A DNA stretch of 15,558 nt from assembly GCA_001789515.1 (NCBI GenBank), contig MFZT01000047.1, forward strand, positions 14,394 to 29,951. Direction: 5' to 3'. Positions 14,229 to 15,558 of this stretch are shown piece after piece; the first letter of the stretch is position 1, and each line of letters opens with the position of its first letter. The notes under the pieces are model-generated. The model made no database searches and was not told the origin of the DNA. It worked only from the letters and a program-made list of their open reading frames with translations. This stretch comes from Candidatus Roizmanbacteria bacterium RIFCSPHIGHO2_02_FULL_43_11. GTDB lineage: Bacteria > Patescibacteriota > Microgenomatia > UBA1406 > HO2-37-13b. Position numbers and translations under genes: made by a program.

Positions 14229-14972
14229 TCAGTGAGAATTACTGTCAACATGTACGTCTGTTTGCAGGTCCTCAACTGTTTGTGTATCAGGAAGATCTGT
14301 CTGAGATTCTTGTACAGGAGAACCTGATTTGACTATCAGAAGCCCATTAATACCTCCCGGAACAATGCCTTTAACCTTTAAAAAGTTATCTCCAACCTCT
14401 ACAACAGATAATTTTCTCACTGTTACTGTTTCGTTACCTGTTTTCCCAGCCATTTTTTTTCCTTTATACACACGTCCCGGAGTAGTACCACTTCCAATCG
14501 AACCTGGTGCTCTTTCACGGTCAGACTGCCCATGGGTACGAGGACCACCTGCAAAACCATGGCGAGCTACTACACCTTGAAAACCTTTTCCTTTCGACGT
14601 CCCTGTAACATCTACAACATCGCCAACAGTGAACAATGCGTTTGCCTTAATCTCAAGGCCCGGTGTAAATGTGATATTTCTTACCTTCAGCCCTTTATCA
14701 ACTGACTGCGCGTCTATAAAGCGGATCTCTCGTAAAAAACGAAGCGGGGCTTTTATCCCCGCTTTCTTTGAAACACCAAGTCGTGTTTTCTTAATTTTTT
14801 TCATTTCGCACAATCCAAGTTGAATAGACCAGTATCCATCATTATCAGCAGTCTTAATAGCAGTAATGTAACACGGTGACGTATGAATTTCTGTGACAGG
14901 AATACGAACTCCTTCCTTTGTAAAGGACTGTTGTATTGACCCTTTTGTGCCCAAAATACCCTTTGCGATCAT
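14229..14972 (-). CDS. rplC: 50S ribosomal protein L3, first recognised gene of the operon
   Basis: L3 (uL3), an early-assembly protein reaching the peptidyl-transferase centre. Motifs are GTSKGKGFQGVVARHGFAGG at 124-143, THGQSDRERAPGSIG at 146-160 and GRVYKGKKMAGKTGNE at 166-181. The Gln methylated in E. coli L3 is not kept (IGSGTTP). An acidic, Lys/Arg-free tail of 32 residues follows the core (216-247). The ATG at 14972 gives the usual MIAKGILGTKG start; an in-frame TTG at 15017 would translate the leader hairpin and its T-tract and is rejected. There is no Shine-Dalgarno: the U-tract of a terminator hairpin ends 3 bases before the ATG. Confidence 0.97.
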   Translation of the reverse strand: MIAKGILGTKGSIQQSFTKEGVRIPVTEIHTSPCYITAIKTADNDGYWSIQLGLCEMKKIKKTRLGVSKKAGIKAPLRFLREIRFIDAQSVDKGLKVRNITFTPGLEIKANALFTVGDVVDVTGTSKGKGFQGVVARHGFAGGPRTHGQSDRERAPGSIGSGTTPGRVYKGKKMAGKTGNETVTVRKLSVVEVGDNFLKVKGIVPGGINGLLIVKSGSPVQESQTDLPDTQTVEDLQTDVHVDSNSH

Positions 14973-14975
14973 TTC

Positions 14976-15014
14976 AAAAAAAAAGACCCCAGATTGGGGC
15001 CCCAAACCCTGGTC
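14976..15014 (-). terminator. Intrinsic terminator / attenuator hairpin just before L3
   Basis: On the minus strand an imperfect inverted repeat of 30 bases (14985-15014) can fold as GACCAGGGTTTGG / CCAATCTGGGGTC around a GGCC turn, or as a shorter CCCCA-ATC-TGGGG hairpin. It is followed directly by nine T residues (14976-14984). This has the form of a rho-independent terminator on the strand that transcribes the operon. It ends three bases before the L3 ATG, so it would act as an attenuator or also hide the initiation site. Confidence 0.8.
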
Positions 15015-15067
15015 CAATCTGTGAAATTATGTATGTATGCCGATTACAAATCCAATGATTGGCATGC
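14985..15067 (-). promoter_or_regulatory. L3 leader with alternative, mutually exclusive pairings
   Basis: From the likely start site near 15067 to the terminator hairpin the leader holds four segments on the minus strand: 1, CCAATCATTGG (15052-15062); 2, CAGATTGG (15014-15021); 3, CCAATCTG (14990-14997); 4, TGGGGTC (14985-14991). Segment 1 can pair with 2 (CCAATC with GATTGG), segment 2 with 3 (8 of 8 bases), and segment 3 with 4 as part of the terminator. This is the layout of a transcription attenuator. The regulator is unknown; L4 is a candidate by analogy with the E. coli S10 leader. Confidence 0.6.
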
Positions 15068-15074
15068 AAAATGG

Positions 15075-15103
15075 ATTATATACTATGCAAGGCGTCAAGT
15101 AAA
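15075..15103 (-). promoter_or_regulatory. Sigma70-type promoter of the L3 operon
   Basis: On the minus strand TTTACT (15098-15103), a 17-base spacer, and a perfect TATAAT (15075-15080). The start site would fall near 15067, about 95 bases before the L3 ATG. It lies downstream of the unknown gene at 15158-15466, so the ribosomal operon can be transcribed independently of it. Confidence 0.7.
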
Positions 15104-15148
15104 GAAGAATATAGAGGGATGGAAGGATAGAGGTATAGTAAGAATGGG
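15104..15148 (+). repeat. Purine-rich 8-base tandem repeat, copy D (inverted)
   Basis: On the plus strand: ATAGAGGG (15111-15118), ATGGAAGG (15119-15126), ATAGAGGT (15127-15134) and ATAGTAAG (15135-15142), then a decayed unit. These are the same RTRGARGG units found in the repeats at 8181-8227 and 8953-9010, but in the opposite orientation and without the 9-base part. It ends right next to the -35 box of the L3 promoter. Confidence 0.7.
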
Positions 15149-15157
15149 CAAGATGTT

Positions 15158-15466
15158 TTAGTCTCGGTCCTGGGCATCAGATACAACCCACCCTAAAGGT
15201 TCCTGGGAGCCACCAGATTCAGCAACCCGCATCAGTCCTTCCGCTCTGCGGACACGATATCTCGCCATATTTAAAGCTTCTTGCGCTCTTACCTGAAGTA
15301 TTTCGCAGATAATAATTCCGACTTCATTCATTTCATCACCATGTCCTGATGCTCGATTGAGTACGTCCAGAGCTTCATCTTTCCGGCATCGCCTCATTAA
15401 TTCGTCATATCGTGTTATAGCCATTTCTGCTAATGCCTGAGGGCTATGGGGATTTTGACGCTCCAT
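15158..15466 (-). CDS. Small helical protein of unknown function, upstream of L3
   Basis: I do not recognise this 102-aa protein. It begins MERQNPHSPQALAEMAITRY, is rich in Ala, Arg, Glu and Met, and looks almost wholly alpha-helical (DELMRRCRKDEALDVLNRAS, EILQVRAQEALNMARYRVRR), perhaps a TPR-like helical hairpin, ending in a Gly/Ser-rich and then acidic tail. It has no signal peptide, membrane segment or metal motif. It sits where S10 usually stands and has the length of S10, but none of its motifs. Amino-acid and codon make-up look like real coding sequence, with somewhat higher GC than the neighbours. No Shine-Dalgarno. Whether it is translated is uncertain. Confidence 0.55.
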   Translation of the reverse strand: MERQNPHSPQALAEMAITRYDELMRRCRKDEALDVLNRASGHGDEMNEVGIIICEILQVRAQEALNMARYRVRRAEGLMRVAESGGSQEPLGWVVSDAQDRD

Positions 15467-15481
15467 AATAGTGATGTGGGT

Positions 15482-15509
15482 CCCCCAGGCGCCAATTGGC
15501 GCCCGGGGG
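15482..15509 (-). other. Strong GC-rich hairpin upstream of the unknown gene
   Basis: A near-perfect 28-base inverted repeat: CCCCC, one G-T position, GGCGCC, loop AATT, GGCGCC, GGGGG. Transcribed from the minus strand the odd position is an allowed G-U pair; from the plus strand it is an A-C mismatch, so a minus-strand RNA is favoured. No T-tract follows on either strand, so it is not a standard terminator. Flanking GTGG and CCAC can add a closing helix. Confidence 0.75.
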
Positions 15510-15528
15510 TTGTTCCACCTGGCACGCT

Positions 15529-15544
15529 CCCGGCTTGCGCCGGG
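15529..15544 (-). other. Second GC hairpin with a GNRA-type loop
   Basis: On the minus strand CCCGGC-GCAA-GCCGGG: six G-C pairs closed by GCAA, a GNRA tetraloop. On the plus strand the loop would be TTGC, which is not a special tetraloop. It lies 19 bases from the hairpin at 15482-15509, and together they look like part of a structured RNA or a long 5' leader that runs beyond the window edge. Confidence 0.65.
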
Positions 15545-15558
15545 GAAGAAATCTTGTA

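Noticed and set aside
14228..14275. L4 start upstream inside L3
   Set aside because: The added residues match no L4, and the ATG at 14227 is one base after the L3 stop, fitting the spacing of the cluster.
14973..15017. Extended L3 start at an in-frame TTG
   Set aside because: It would translate the terminator hairpin and its T-tract as Gly/Pro and Phe-Phe-Phe residues; the ATG at 14972 gives the standard L3 N-terminus.
15075..15098. TTGACG as the -35 box of the L3 promoter
   Set aside because: It lies only 12 bases from TATAAT; TTTACT at 17 bases has the right spacing.
15158..15466. The 102-aa gene as a diverged S10
   Set aside because: Length and position fit, but no S10 motif can be found and the sequence is helical throughout, unlike the S10 fold.
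15482..15509. The GC-rich 28-base hairpin as an intrinsic terminator
   Set aside because: No run of T follows it on either strand.

Overview
This window is almost entirely one long ribosomal-protein gene cluster on the minus strand, the fused S10-spc-alpha type. It carries 29 ribosomal or housekeeping genes plus one unrecognised small gene. Read in the direction of transcription (right to left) the order is: unknown 102-aa gene, L3, L4, L23, L2, L22, S3, L16, L29, S17, L14, L24, L5, S14, S19, S8, L6, L18, S5, L15, SecY, L33, Adk, Map, IF-1, L36, S13, S11, S4, RpoA, L17, and L13, which is cut by the left edge. Genes are packed tightly: many join by 4-base ATGA stop/start overlaps or 1-5 base gaps, so long polycistronic transcripts are expected.

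The organism is a bacterium, most likely of the Candidate Phyla Radiation (Patescibacteria), possibly a Microgenomates-type lineage. The reasons are the absence of an L30 gene between S5 and L15, very compact AT-rich genes, near absence of Shine-Dalgarno sequences, a short adenylate kinase without a LID domain, an L2 with a shortened N-terminus, and zinc-free S4 and S14. This placement is inference; no 16S rRNA is present. TGA is used as an ordinary stop, so UGA is not recoded.

Region by region: 1-3270 holds the alpha part (L13, L17, RpoA, S4, S11, S13, L36). Positions 3267-6282 hold IF-1, methionine aminopeptidase, adenylate kinase, an unusually placed L33, and SecY. Positions 6279-10159 hold the spc part (L15 to L24), with S19 moved in between S14 and S8. 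Positions 10161-14972 hold L14 to L3. Positions 14973-15103 are a promoter and a structured leader in front of L3 that looks like a transcription attenuator. Positions 15104-15558 hold a short tandem repeat, the unknown gene and two strong GC-rich hairpins.

The least ordinary features are all outside the conserved proteins. They are (1) the L3 leader, with three mutually exclusive pairings ending in a terminator hairpin that stops 3 bases before the L3 start codon; (2) a composite 8-mer plus 9-mer repeat family that fills the only sizeable gaps in the cluster and flanks the displaced S19-S8 pair; (3) the GC-rich hairpins at the right edge, whose pairing favours transcription from the minus strand; and (4) the unknown small helical protein at the head of the cluster. 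S10, normally the first gene of this operon, is not in the window.
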